Assembly: GCA_964511215.1 (NCBI GenBank)
Contig: CAZEER010000027.1
Location: 1-27,260 of the forward strand
Direction: 5' to 3'
From: CAZEER01 sp964511215
GTDB lineage: Bacteria; Fidelibacterota; Marinisomatia; Marinisomatales; UBA1611
Length of the DNA: 27,260 bases
How positions within the stretch are numbered: the stretch's first letter is position 1; every line of letters starts with the position of its first letter. Below the pieces are notes generated by a model, which searched no databases, was not told the DNA's origin, and worked only from the letters and a program-made list of their open reading frames with translations. Positions 8,085-16,483 of the stretch are shown piece by piece. Both the position numbers and the translations under genes were made by a program.

Positions 8085-11000
8085 AATACTCTTTATCGGG
8101 TTTTTTACTTAATGAATTGAAATAATGCTTAATCATAGCCTGATATTCTCTGGCATATCCTGCATTCATTGCATTATTCAAAGCCCGGAGGGCAATACTT
8201 TCTCTTTGACCTAAATCTGCAGGTAATCCTGAAGGACCTTCAAAAGTTTTTGTAGATAACGCAGAGGTAGATTTTCGTTCTTCTTTTTGACCTCTCTGTG
8301 TCAGTGAAGTTTGGCTATCCAGCATTCTTGATAAAATACGTTGTTGCCGTTCTTGTGTTTTGCGATTAAACTGTTTTTTTTGTAAATCTTTGATTACTTC
8401 ATCCATTTCTTTTGTGATTCCACCTAATTCACCTATCCCTTTTTGATTAGAATGTCGCATTTCATTCATAAGTTGTTCTAAGGATTTTCGAATATCTTTT
8501 TGATCTTTTAACATTTGTTTCATCATTTGCTGCTGAGCAGCAGCCATTTGACCTAAACCAAGTTGCATCCCTTGTTGATTGACACCTTGTTGTTTACCAA
8601 CCATTTGTTGCATCATTTCTAGAAACTGCTGGAATCCGCTAGCAGAACCAGATTTCTGTATATCTTTTATGCTATTATATAGGCTTAGTGCTGTTTCATT
8701 TAAGCCTTCCATAGCTAAGTCTTGGCTTTTACCTGCTTTATTCAAATTTCTTTCTGTCAATTTAATTTTTGCTTCTTGCATACCTGCATTTGTTTTTCCT
8801 ATTCCTCTACCAATATCGGGTGTTATAGCAAATGTTTCATTTGATAGTTTGATCATTTCATTTGCAATAGATTGTAATTGATCCTGCAATAATTGTTGAC
8901 GACCAGCAAATTCTCTTAGTCTTGGGGAATTACGAGAAGATTGATTGACTTCAGACTTTAATTGTTCTTCCTGAGAAGAAAGATAGAGGATATCTTGCAT
9001 TAAAGCTTGGAATTTTTCCGTCATTTCTGAAATTGTTTCTTGTTGAAAATTTTGTTCAAGGTTTATCATTTGTTGCATAAAAATTTCTAAATCTTCCAAT
9101 GATGAGTGACTAGATATTTGTGCATTGTCAATTTCTTGGTTTGATAAAGATTGCATACTCTGTTCCAGATTATTTTCAATTTTTTTAGTAAGTCCAGAAT
9201 TAATTAATTCAGCAATTTCTTCGGAGGAAGATTCACTAAATGGTTTTACTAAATCGGAAGCTTCATCCATTAGTGACAATATATTTTTAAATTCATCAAG
9301 GTTTCTTTGTTCTTCTTGCGAATAGCGTTCTAAAGTTGATGGGTCCACATTATTCTCTAAGGCTGATACCTTATCATTTAAAGATTTTTTTTGTTCGAAT
9401 AATTGGCTCATCCTATTCTGAATTTCATCTAGTTTCTGTTCAGCCTGCAATCGTTTAAAAATTTCTAAATAACGATCCAAATCTTTTTCGACTTGTTCTA
9501 AGTTTTCTGAAAGGTTACCCAATGCTTCTTGAATTGATTTTAAATCCAAATCATCTAATGCCAATTGAAGATCATTGATGTTATTTAGCATTTCTTGTGG
9601 AATAATATCACTAATTAAATCAGAAAGGTCCTTGAATTTTTCTAAAAGACTCGGAGAAAATAAATCGTGTTTTTCTGCTTGATCTGTAATAGAATCAATA
9701 ATATCCTCCATTTCTTCTAATTTTTCAATCTCCCTTCGTGCCTCTTCAAGAGAATTTTTTATAGACTGTTTTTGACTCCAATCCAATTCAGTGGTTTTTA
9801 ACATTTCAAGCTCTAGAGCATCAAATTTTTCTTTCATATTTATTATATCATCCACTCCATCAACTAAATCATCTATAAAGTTTTCTTCAGAGTTTTCCAC
9901 CTTTTCATAAAGATCAGCTAATGATGGAACGCGAGCTAAAAAAGTGTTTGAAACCGTCATTTTTGGGCCAGAAATATTGTCATTGTCAGTGAGCTCAAAA
10001 TGGAAATGAACCTCATCCTCAGGCATTAAAAGCATATCACTCAACTCCCAGAGTATCTGAATGGTTTGTATGATCGAATCTGGATCCAAATCAGTTATTG
10101 TAAACATTGATACAAAAGGATCATCCTCTAAGTAGGATGGCCTTCTGATTTCATAAGCTAGCTGTAGATTGGAAAACCCATAATCATCCATAATATCAAG
10201 TTGAATAGGTATAATTTGTTCATTCCCAAGTTCTATTTTAGGCTCAGGTTTTATTACAGATAAGCTTGGTTTATGGTCAGGTATTATTTCAAGAGAATAG
10301 GGAATAGGGTCACGGTTTGTAATCCCTCTGGTATCAACAAGGTGTATAGTAAGCTCTCCTTCATTAAGTAATTTAAAATACCCAGATGCTTGTTTTTTAT
10401 TGGAAGCCATTTCTAAGCGATTGTCATTAATATTTAAATAAGCTGCATTTAATGTTCTATTTGATGTTATTTCAATTTGAATCAATGAGCCTTTGAGTCC
10501 ACTTATTGCAGCAATATTCCCTGCTTGTGTATATTGATCAATTTTACTGTATTTTGGAGGTATAATTGTCATTAAAAATTTCTCAAAGGCTGGCCGGTCA
10601 GTTACAAAGATTGTATCAGAAGGTGTTGCAACAAAATCCCATGCTTCCCAGAAAAATTTTGCGTCTACAATTGCTTTATATGAATAATCTTGGTATAGTT
10701 CAGGCAATTTGAAATTATACTCTCCATTGACTGATGGAGGGGAAGAAAATTTTAATTTTAAAGAATCTCGCTTTTGGGTTGATACTTGACAGGGAATCAA
10801 ATATAAATTTACGGTATCGGAAATTATTGGGTCTGATTTAATATTTATTTCGGTTTTTTCTCCGCCAAGAATATGTATATCACCGGTTAGACTATGAAGG
10901 GTAAATGGTTTTGGCGCAGGGAATTCTTTAATAGGGTGGGTCCAACGATAAAATGAATCTGCAGATAATTCATAACGTGAATGGAATATAAAAATAATAA

Positions 11001-11484
11001 TCAACAAAGTGGTCAATAAAATCCGTTTGAGATATATCATTTTACTTTTATTAATTAATAATGATTTATCAATGCTTGTTAAGTGTTTCCCTATTTTATT
11101 TATGTAAGTTTGTGCAAGTGACCACGATTCATTATTTTTAGCTCCGGATTCAAGTTGCAGTGCATTCAAAATTGTATCTGATTTTTCTGGGAACAGATTT
11201 TCCCCAAGATGCAGAGATAAATTTTCAAATTTATATTTTTTAACTCTGTTCTTTACTGATCTATAAAAATAGCTTACTCCAAAACTGACAATATATAAAA
11301 TGCATACTATAATAACCGTGAGGATAAAAATTTTTGTACTTGATGTAAAATAAAAAATGGACTCTAACAAAATAAGTATTGTGAATAGAATAGACCCAAT
11401 TATACCAGCCAGAGTAATATTAACTATAAAGTTATATTGTAATAAAATAAAACGAACTTTTTTAAGTTTATTTTTAATTTTCAT
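8074..11484 (-). CDS. DUF4175-family membrane protein with long coiled coil
   Basis: A 1136-residue protein. Two membrane helices (about 18-46 and 52-74) precede a short cytoplasmic loop and a third helix (about 149-166). A beta-rich extracytoplasmic part follows (about 175-520), then a long Glu/Leu/Lys-rich coiled coil (about 528-860) and a Gln/Met-rich segment (about 950-1010, many QQM and MQQ). The tail has an EYQAMIKHYFNSLSKK motif like the end of DUF4175 proteins. The architecture matches DUF4175, of unknown function, often encoded beside DUF4159, MoxR and DUF58 genes. It overlaps the DUF4159 stop by one base and the TPR start by 11, so coexpression is almost certain. It may span the envelope, anchored in the inner membrane. 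Confidence 0.8.
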   Translation of the reverse strand: MKIKNKLKKVRFILLQYNFIVNITLAGIIGSILFTILILLESIFYFTSSTKIFILTVIIVCILYIVSFGVSYFYRSVKNRVKKYKFENLSLHLGENLFPEKSDTILNALQLESGAKNNESWSLAQTYINKIGKHLTSIDKSLLINKSKMIYLKRILLTTLLIIIFIFHSRYELSADSFYRWTHPIKEFPAPKPFTLHSLTGDIHILGGEKTEINIKSDPIISDTVNLYLIPCQVSTQKRDSLKLKFSSPPSVNGEYNFKLPELYQDYSYKAIVDAKFFWEAWDFVATPSDTIFVTDRPAFEKFLMTIIPPKYSKIDQYTQAGNIAAISGLKGSLIQIEITSNRTLNAAYLNINDNRLEMASNKKQASGYFKLLNEGELTIHLVDTRGITNRDPIPYSLEIIPDHKPSLSVIKPEPKIELGNEQIIPIQLDIMDDYGFSNLQLAYEIRRPSYLEDDPFVSMFTITDLDPDSIIQTIQILWELSDMLLMPEDEVHFHFELTDNDNISGPKMTVSNTFLARVPSLADLYEKVENSEENFIDDLVDGVDDIINMKEKFDALELEMLKTTELDWSQKQSIKNSLEEARREIEKLEEMEDIIDSITDQAEKHDLFSPSLLEKFKDLSDLISDIIPQEMLNNINDLQLALDDLDLKSIQEALGNLSENLEQVEKDLDRYLEIFKRLQAEQKLDEIQNRMSQLFEQKKSLNDKVSALENNVDPSTLERYSQEEQRNLDEFKNILSLMDEASDLVKPFSESSSEEIAELINSGLTKKIENNLEQSMQSLSNQEIDNAQISSHSSLEDLEIFMQQMINLEQNFQQETISEMTEKFQALMQDILYLSSQEEQLKSEVNQSSRNSPRLREFAGRQQLLQDQLQSIANEMIKLSNETFAITPDIGRGIGKTNAGMQEAKIKLTERNLNKAGKSQDLAMEGLNETALSLYNSIKDIQKSGSASGFQQFLEMMQQMVGKQQGVNQQGMQLGLGQMAAAQQQMMKQMLKDQKDIRKSLEQLMNEMRHSNQKGIGELGGITKEMDEVIKDLQKKQFNRKTQERQQRILSRMLDSQTSLTQRGQKEERKSTSALSTKTFEGPSGLPADLGQRESIALRALNNAMNAGYAREYQAMIKHYFNSLSKKPDKEYFEK

Positions 11485-12128
11485 TATTGAGTTAAAACAA
11501 AATAGATGATATTCACACCCATTTTCAAAGCTGCTTCACGAATTTCCCACGGGTCTTTATGTACATTTGCATCCTCCCAACCATCACCTAGATCTGATTC
11601 AAAAGTGTAAACTAGAATCATTCTATTACCCTCATAGAGAGCATATGCCTGCGCTGGGGCATTATCATGCTCATGTATTTTAGGAAGCCCGTTTGGGAAT
11701 CGGAAATAACTATTAAAAAGAGGATGGTCCTTAGGTAGTTGGATTAAATCTTTATTTGGGAAAACTTTTTTTATTTCTCTCCGAAAAGATTTATCTAATC
11801 CATAATTATCATCAACATGTAAAAATCCGCCATTTAACAGTATAGACCGGAGGGAAATAATTTCATTATCACTAAACTTAATATTACCATGCCCTGTAAG
11901 ATATAAGTAGGGATACTGGTTTGCATTATCATCTGTTAGTTTAATGCGGATTTCTTCTAGATTAACAGATAGAGGTGTATTCTTTCTTAAAAAATCTAAT
12001 AGGTTTGGTAGGCTACTTGGGTTACTGTACCAATCTCCACCGCCCCCATATTGTACTCGGGCTATTGAAAAAGTTTGCGCATTTAGAGTTCCTAAAAGCA
12101 ATATGATAAAATATATTATTTTATACAT
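11484..12128 (-). CDS. DUF4159 domain protein, secreted
   Basis: A 214-residue protein with a signal peptide (MYKIIYFIILLLGTLNAQ) and one DUF4159 domain. The domain has a class I glutamine amidotransferase-like Rossmann fold, shown by RVQYGGGGDWY (24-34), the strand-turn YLYLTGHG (74-81), GGFLHVDDNYG (100-110) and the C-terminal DPWEIREAALKMGVNIIYFVLT. The turn where true GATases carry Cys has His and Asp here (H104, D106, D107), so a glutaminase reaction is unlikely. The function of DUF4159 is unknown; it recurs beside DUF4175 in envelope clusters. It is the first gene of the minus-strand set and starts at ATG 12128 without an SD. Confidence 0.85.
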   Translation of the reverse strand: MYKIIYFIILLLGTLNAQTFSIARVQYGGGGDWYSNPSSLPNLLDFLRKNTPLSVNLEEIRIKLTDDNANQYPYLYLTGHGNIKFSDNEIISLRSILLNGGFLHVDDNYGLDKSFRREIKKVFPNKDLIQLPKDHPLFNSYFRFPNGLPKIHEHDNAPAQAYALYEGNRMILVYTFESDLGDGWEDANVHKDPWEIREAALKMGVNIIYFVLTQ

Positions 12129-12244
12129 AAGTTATAAATGTTATCATAAAAAGATATGTTCCAAATTTTACAATAAGAAATTTAGGTAGTTTTTGACAGT
12201 ATCTTCTTGTAAAAACCTCAGGAATCATGGAATTTTACTTAGTC
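12129..12244. promoter_or_regulatory. Divergent intergenic region between two envelope genes
   Basis: About 116 AT-rich bases separate the start of the minus-strand DUF4159 gene from the plus-strand outer-membrane gene, so promoters for both transcripts should lie here. A TTGACA is present at 12193-12198 on the plus strand but has no convincing -10 box at 16-18 bases. On the minus strand TATGAT occurs shortly before the DUF4159 start with only a poor -35. I cannot assign either promoter with confidence. Confidence 0.35.
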
Positions 12245-14113
12245 ATGCATTTCAAAAAAAATATATGCTGTTTAATGCTTTTTATAATCACCTGCGTCTT
12301 ATCTGCGCAGACTGGGATAAAAGAACCGAGAACAATTTTTTTTGGACTAATAAAATTTGATTCAGACTCCCCATATGAAGATGGCTATTGGCTAAACAAA
12401 TGGTTTTTTGCCCGTGAATTTGCCTCTCCAGTAAATATAATACCAATAGAGTTACGTTATGGTTTTGGGGTGACGGGTAAATCAAAAGGAGGGATTGGAA
12501 GTTTTGGTTCTAATTCATTCAAAGATGAACCAGAAAAAATACGATATGATAATGATGTAATTCCAATTAGCCAGGGCATAAGAAATATTTATGGTACATC
12601 CATAGAATTGGATATTGGTCTAATCAATCTACCACATTATATTGTTGGAACTAGTTGGATGAATGTTATGACAGGATTATCCTATCGAAAAAGCACCTTG
12701 CTTTATCCAGCAGAAATTCCATCTGATGAATGGGGAGCGACTCAACCTTTAGGGGCTAATTGGAATCAGAAAGCATATTTTTCTCCTAATCTAAATGAAT
12801 ATCTTGTAACAACACATCTTCAATATCAGCCATTTAATAATTGGTATATAAATTTCCGTTATGGATATGGGTTAGCATCTGCATTATTTTATTCACCAGA
12901 TAGAACTGAAAAAGTATGGGACCAGAATTTATCTGGTTCAGGTAGTTCTGCATCAGGAGCAATAGGAGTCAGGTTTATTTTTGATACCGGATTAAATAAT
13001 CGCTTTACCATTGGAGTTGATGTACGTCATTCTTACACAAAAATTCATAAAATAAATGATCCCAGTAATATAACTCCGATAACTCGATTTGATCTTTCTA
13101 ATTATGGTGTATATGCAACTTTATCAGCATTTTATGGAGGTAAAAAAACTATCGGGGATGATGCAAAAAATTATTACTATAGAAAAGATTACATGGAAGC
13201 CTTAAAAAAATTCAAACAATTTATATCAGAATTTCCATCACATTCTAATTATCATCGTGCGAATGAATATATAGCTGATTGTGAATATAAAATCCCTTAT
13301 AAATTAATGGAAAAAGGACTAGTTCTAGAAAAATCCGGAAAAACGCAAAAAGCGTTGAACATATATCAAATCGCAAAAACAAAAGTAAAGAATGATACTT
13401 TAGTCCTAAAAATGCTTGATGGAAGGATCGAACAAATTGCTCTTCTTTGGATGATGCAAGCAGAGAATATGTTGAATGAGTCTGATTATGTAATGGCTTA
13501 TAATTTAGTAAAGACGGTTGCAGAATTTTCTATACAAGGGAAAAAAGAAATAAGAAGATTTAAATCTTGGGTCATTTTAAGTGAAGGGAAACAATATCAA
13601 GAGTTTGGTTTTATAGGTAAAGCAATGGAAAGATATGCTGAGGCACTCACATTAAATATTGATCTAATATTTGAAGTAAAATCCTTACAATACAAAGCAG
13701 GAATTCAGATGGCGAAATTAGCAAAGGAAGCTGATGAGTTTGAAGAAATTCAACTGGCGATATATTCTTTAGAATTAGCTCGTGATCTTGCCGGTGGTAT
13801 AGGAAAAAGAAATGAAAAATTGTTAATAGATTTAAGAAAAAAATTGGAATTACTTGATGATTATAAATCAAGAGCGCTAATTGACAAACGAATGGTTCGT
13901 GGAAGGCTAGAATTAGATAGAGCACGCTCAGAAAAATTACGTATTGGACAAACCTTGCCTCAAGTTGAAGAATTATTAGGCCAGCCTCATGAAAAAATTT
14001 TGGGAGAAAATGGGAAAGATCCCACAAGACAACTTTGGATATATTTTATCGATCAAAAATCTTTACAATTATCTTTTTATGATTTTCAATTATTTAAAAT
14101 AGAAAAACTATAA
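12245..14113 (+). CDS. Composite outer-membrane/TPR/BamE-like protein, function unknown
   Basis: About 622 residues from the ATG at 12245, chosen because it gives a clean signal peptide (MHFKKNICCLMLFIITCVLSAQ); an in-frame ATG at 12227 adds six residues. Three parts are visible. Residues about 25-290 alternate aromatic and polar positions with many Gly, Tyr and Asn, as in an outer-membrane beta-barrel. Residues about 295-545 are helical TPR-like repeats beginning DDAKNYYYRKDYMEALKKF. The last 65 or so residues, from RIGQTLPQVEELLGQP to LQLSFYDFQLFKIEKL, match the SmpA/OmlA/BamE-like fold pattern (G-T-x-x-x-V-x-x-x-L-G-x-P). I know no named family with this combination. It precedes an EnvC-like gene by 58 bases, suggesting a cell-envelope role. 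Confidence 0.75.
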   Translation: MHFKKNICCLMLFIITCVLSAQTGIKEPRTIFFGLIKFDSDSPYEDGYWLNKWFFAREFASPVNIIPIELRYGFGVTGKSKGGIGSFGSNSFKDEPEKIRYDNDVIPISQGIRNIYGTSIELDIGLINLPHYIVGTSWMNVMTGLSYRKSTLLYPAEIPSDEWGATQPLGANWNQKAYFSPNLNEYLVTTHLQYQPFNNWYINFRYGYGLASALFYSPDRTEKVWDQNLSGSGSSASGAIGVRFIFDTGLNNRFTIGVDVRHSYTKIHKINDPSNITPITRFDLSNYGVYATLSAFYGGKKTIGDDAKNYYYRKDYMEALKKFKQFISEFPSHSNYHRANEYIADCEYKIPYKLMEKGLVLEKSGKTQKALNIYQIAKTKVKNDTLVLKMLDGRIEQIALLWMMQAENMLNESDYVMAYNLVKTVAEFSIQGKKEIRRFKSWVILSEGKQYQEFGFIGKAMERYAEALTLNIDLIFEVKSLQYKAGIQMAKLAKEADEFEEIQLAIYSLELARDLAGGIGKRNEKLLIDLRKKLELLDDYKSRALIDKRMVRGRLELDRARSEKLRIGQTLPQVEELLGQPHEKILGENGKDPTRQLWIYFIDQKSLQLSFYDFQLFKIEKL

Positions 14114-14171
14114 TTAACATCTATTGATTCTAAACTGTTTAAAAAATTGAAAACAGAGTATCTTTAATATT

Positions 14172-15368
14172 ATGAAAAATTTTATTCTAATACTTTTGAC
14201 GATTGTCTTTTTTGGGAAAATCTATTCCCAATCAGATGATCGTGATTTTGATGAAGAACTTCGTTATCAAAATAAAGCTATTAATGCACTTAAGACCGAG
14301 ATAAGGCAGCTACGGTCGAAACTTAAAACTACAGAATCACGTGAAAAAACGACGGCAAATCGTATAACCTCGATAGATAAAGAGATAAGATTAACTGGGA
14401 AATTGATACATTCCTTAAAAAATGAAGAAGAAAAAACAAAAAATAAGATTTTTCAATTACGCAATGATATTCTAAAAAATGAAAATGAACTGGAAGAATT
14501 ACGTGTGAGATATGAAAAGAGAGTAATTAATTCTTATTTAAAAGGGAGATTAACTGATATAGAAAAGGTTTTTTCTTCAACTACCTGGCGACAGGCAATG
14601 TATCGAAATCACTATTTAAAAATCATTTCTGATATAGAAAAAAAGATGGTCAAGAAAATAGAAAAATTGTTAGTAGAGATTAGTCGTCAAAAAGTGGAGT
14701 TAGAGGCTGTCTTGCGAGATAATTTAAATCTGAAACGTGATAAAGAAGGTCAAGTTAGTTCTTACCGATCTATGCGAGTGAAAAGAGAAAAAGAATTGAA
14801 TCGTCTTCGGAATGATAAACAGGCTCTCGCTAACTATGTTGATGAAAAAGAGGAAGGAATAAAGCAATTAGAAAATATTATTAAAAGGGTCCTTGAAGAT
14901 AAAGCTCGATTTGAGCGTGAATTAAGAATTCGTCAACAACAAGAAGCATTAAAGACAAAAAGCTTTAAAGCACTTAAAGCTCAATTGCCTTGGCCTGCGG
15001 CAGGGAGAATTATCACGAAATTTGGAAGGCAGTGGAATTCCAAGCTTAAAACAACCACTGAAAATCCTGGGATAGATATTAAAGGTCAACCAGGATCACC
15101 CATTAGAACAGTTTTAGGGGGTATTATAACTACTATAACTTATATTAGAGGTTATGGTACTACTATAATTATTGATCATGGTGGAGGTTTTTATACAGTT
15201 TATAGTCATGTTACTAATATTCAAATTAATGTTGACAGCCAAGTGAATAATGGAGACGTTATAGCTTATATGGGTGATTCCGGTTCTATAAATGGAGCCA
15301 AACTACATTTTGAAATTTGGGGTAAAGGCCAAAAATTGGATCCTGAAGAATGGTTGATCAAAAAATAA
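14172..15368 (+). CDS. EnvC-like murein hydrolase activator (coiled coil plus LytM/M23)
   Basis: A 398-residue protein with a signal peptide (MKNFILILLTIVFFGKIYSQ), a long charged coiled coil (about 22-260) and a C-terminal LytM/peptidase M23 domain (about 275-395). Of the four zinc positions of active LytM enzymes, the first His is Asn (N298, in NPGIDI), while D302, H346 (YSHV) and H379 (LHFEI) remain. E. coli EnvC has a degenerate LytM domain and activates the amidases AmiA and AmiB at the division site; the coiled-coil layout and partly lost zinc site suggest the same here. Residual hydrolase activity is not excluded. The stop lies inside the start of holB (19-base overlap). No SD is visible. 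Confidence 0.85.
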   Translation: MKNFILILLTIVFFGKIYSQSDDRDFDEELRYQNKAINALKTEIRQLRSKLKTTESREKTTANRITSIDKEIRLTGKLIHSLKNEEEKTKNKIFQLRNDILKNENELEELRVRYEKRVINSYLKGRLTDIEKVFSSTTWRQAMYRNHYLKIISDIEKKMVKKIEKLLVEISRQKVELEAVLRDNLNLKRDKEGQVSSYRSMRVKREKELNRLRNDKQALANYVDEKEEGIKQLENIIKRVLEDKARFERELRIRQQQEALKTKSFKALKAQLPWPAAGRIITKFGRQWNSKLKTTTENPGIDIKGQPGSPIRTVLGGIITTITYIRGYGTTIIIDHGGGFYTVYSHVTNIQINVDSQVNNGDVIAYMGDSGSINGAKLHFEIWGKGQKLDPEEWLIKK

Positions 15369-16483
15369 TAAGTGCTGATATTATTTCTGCGCAGATTAAA
15401 ATATGGAATAGACTCCAAAAAATTGTCTCATCTAAACATATAGGTAATGCGTATCTTTTTTCGGGTGCACCTGGTTGTGGTAAGGAAGGTATAGCTCTAA
15501 AGTTTGCACAATTATTGAATTGCAATGGGCAAAGCAACAATATTTGTGGTCAATGTCCTTCCTGTATGAGATTTTTAAATTTGCAACATGAAAATCTAAA
15601 ATTAATTTTTCCATTACCAACAAATAAGAGTGCCGTTAATAAAAAAAATATAGAAATAGATAATAAAGATTTAGATCTAGTCACTCACTCTATTGGGGAA
15701 AAATCAAAAGACCCTTTTTTCAAAATTCAGATTCCTAATGCAAATAGAATTCTTATACAGTCTATTCGTAGATTACGTAAAAGTTTGTATCTAAAAAGTA
15801 CATTATTAGGTAGAAGAACAGTAATTATTTTTGATGCACATTTTTTATCAAAAGGGAAGGGGGAAACTGGGAACGCATTTTTAAAATTATTGGAAGAACC
15901 GCCCCGAAATACAACAATTATTCTTGTAACAGATCATGCAGAATTATTATTTGCTACAATAACATCAAGATGTCAAAGGATTATTTTCCCAAGATTAAAA
16001 AATAAATATATTAAAAAATGGTGTAATCTTGGAGAAAATGATATGGCTTTGTTAACGGGATTGAGCCGAGGGAATTTTCATCAAACTAGGTTTCTTATCA
16101 CCCATTCGACGGAAGATCTTGTCCTTTTAATTGAAAATCTTATTGATTGTATTTGTAATGATGAACCTGAAAAATGGAGAAGGTTTATTCTGAATTATTC
16201 AAAAATGGCAAAGCAAAATCGAGCTAAATTTTCTTTTCATTTTTCACTTTTAACAATATGGTTTTATAGTGCAAACAAACTAATGAAAAACCTCAATGAT
16301 ATTTTACATAAGACAAACCTAAAAGTGGGCATGAATAATATTATAAATCAATATACTCGGGCAGACTTTTCTTCTATTGTCATCCACTTAGAAGAAAGCA
16401 TAACGGCAATATATCGAAATCAGTATATGCCTTTAGTTTTAATTAATCTTTTACTTAATATTCAAAAAGCACTTCAAAAATGA
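15350..16483 (+). CDS. holB: DNA polymerase III clamp-loader subunit delta' (HolB-like)
   Basis: A 377-residue AAA+ protein of the clamp-loader family. Near the N-terminus, the P-loop GAPGCGKE (39-46) has Glu where ATP-binding subunits have Thr or Ser, in keeping with delta' being a non-ATPase wrench. A zinc module follows: C58, C66, C69 and C72 (CGQCPSC). The sensor-1 SRC motif is present in ITSRCQRIIF. The region DAHFLSKGKGETGNAFLKLLEEPP is the diagnostic delta'/gamma segment. It most likely loads the beta clamp together with gamma/tau and delta. The start at ATG 15350 overlaps envC by 19 bases, and the end overlaps metG by four bases (ATGA). Confidence 0.87.
   Translation: MVDQKIISADIISAQIKIWNRLQKIVSSKHIGNAYLFSGAPGCGKEGIALKFAQLLNCNGQSNNICGQCPSCMRFLNLQHENLKLIFPLPTNKSAVNKKNIEIDNKDLDLVTHSIGEKSKDPFFKIQIPNANRILIQSIRRLRKSLYLKSTLLGRRTVIIFDAHFLSKGKGETGNAFLKLLEEPPRNTTIILVTDHAELLFATITSRCQRIIFPRLKNKYIKKWCNLGENDMALLTGLSRGNFHQTRFLITHSTEDLVLLIENLIDCICNDEPEKWRRFILNYSKMAKQNRAKFSFHFSLLTIWFYSANKLMKNLNDILHKTNLKVGMNNIINQYTRADFSSIVIHLEESITAIYRNQYMPLVLINLLLNIQKALQK

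Noticed and set aside
8560..8640. Repeats in the DUF4175 gene as a DNA-level repeat array
   Set aside because: The similarity is Gln/Met codon repetition in a low-complexity protein segment, with no regular spacing.
8579..8881. Plus-strand open frame of 100 codons inside the DUF4175 gene
   Set aside because: Cys-rich, domain-free translation typical of the reverse of a Gln-rich coding region.
12193..12198. TTGACA, a perfect -35 box before the outer-membrane gene
   Set aside because: No acceptable -10 box lies 16-18 bases downstream; the nearest TAAAAA is only about 11 bases away.
13647..14027. Antisense open frame of 126 codons inside the composite outer-membrane gene
   Set aside because: Lies opposite a well-supported coding region, has no recognisable domain and an ill-assorted composition.
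15358..15623. Minus-strand open frames inside holB
   Set aside because: They are opposite the P-loop and zinc-module coding sequence, which fully explains the region.
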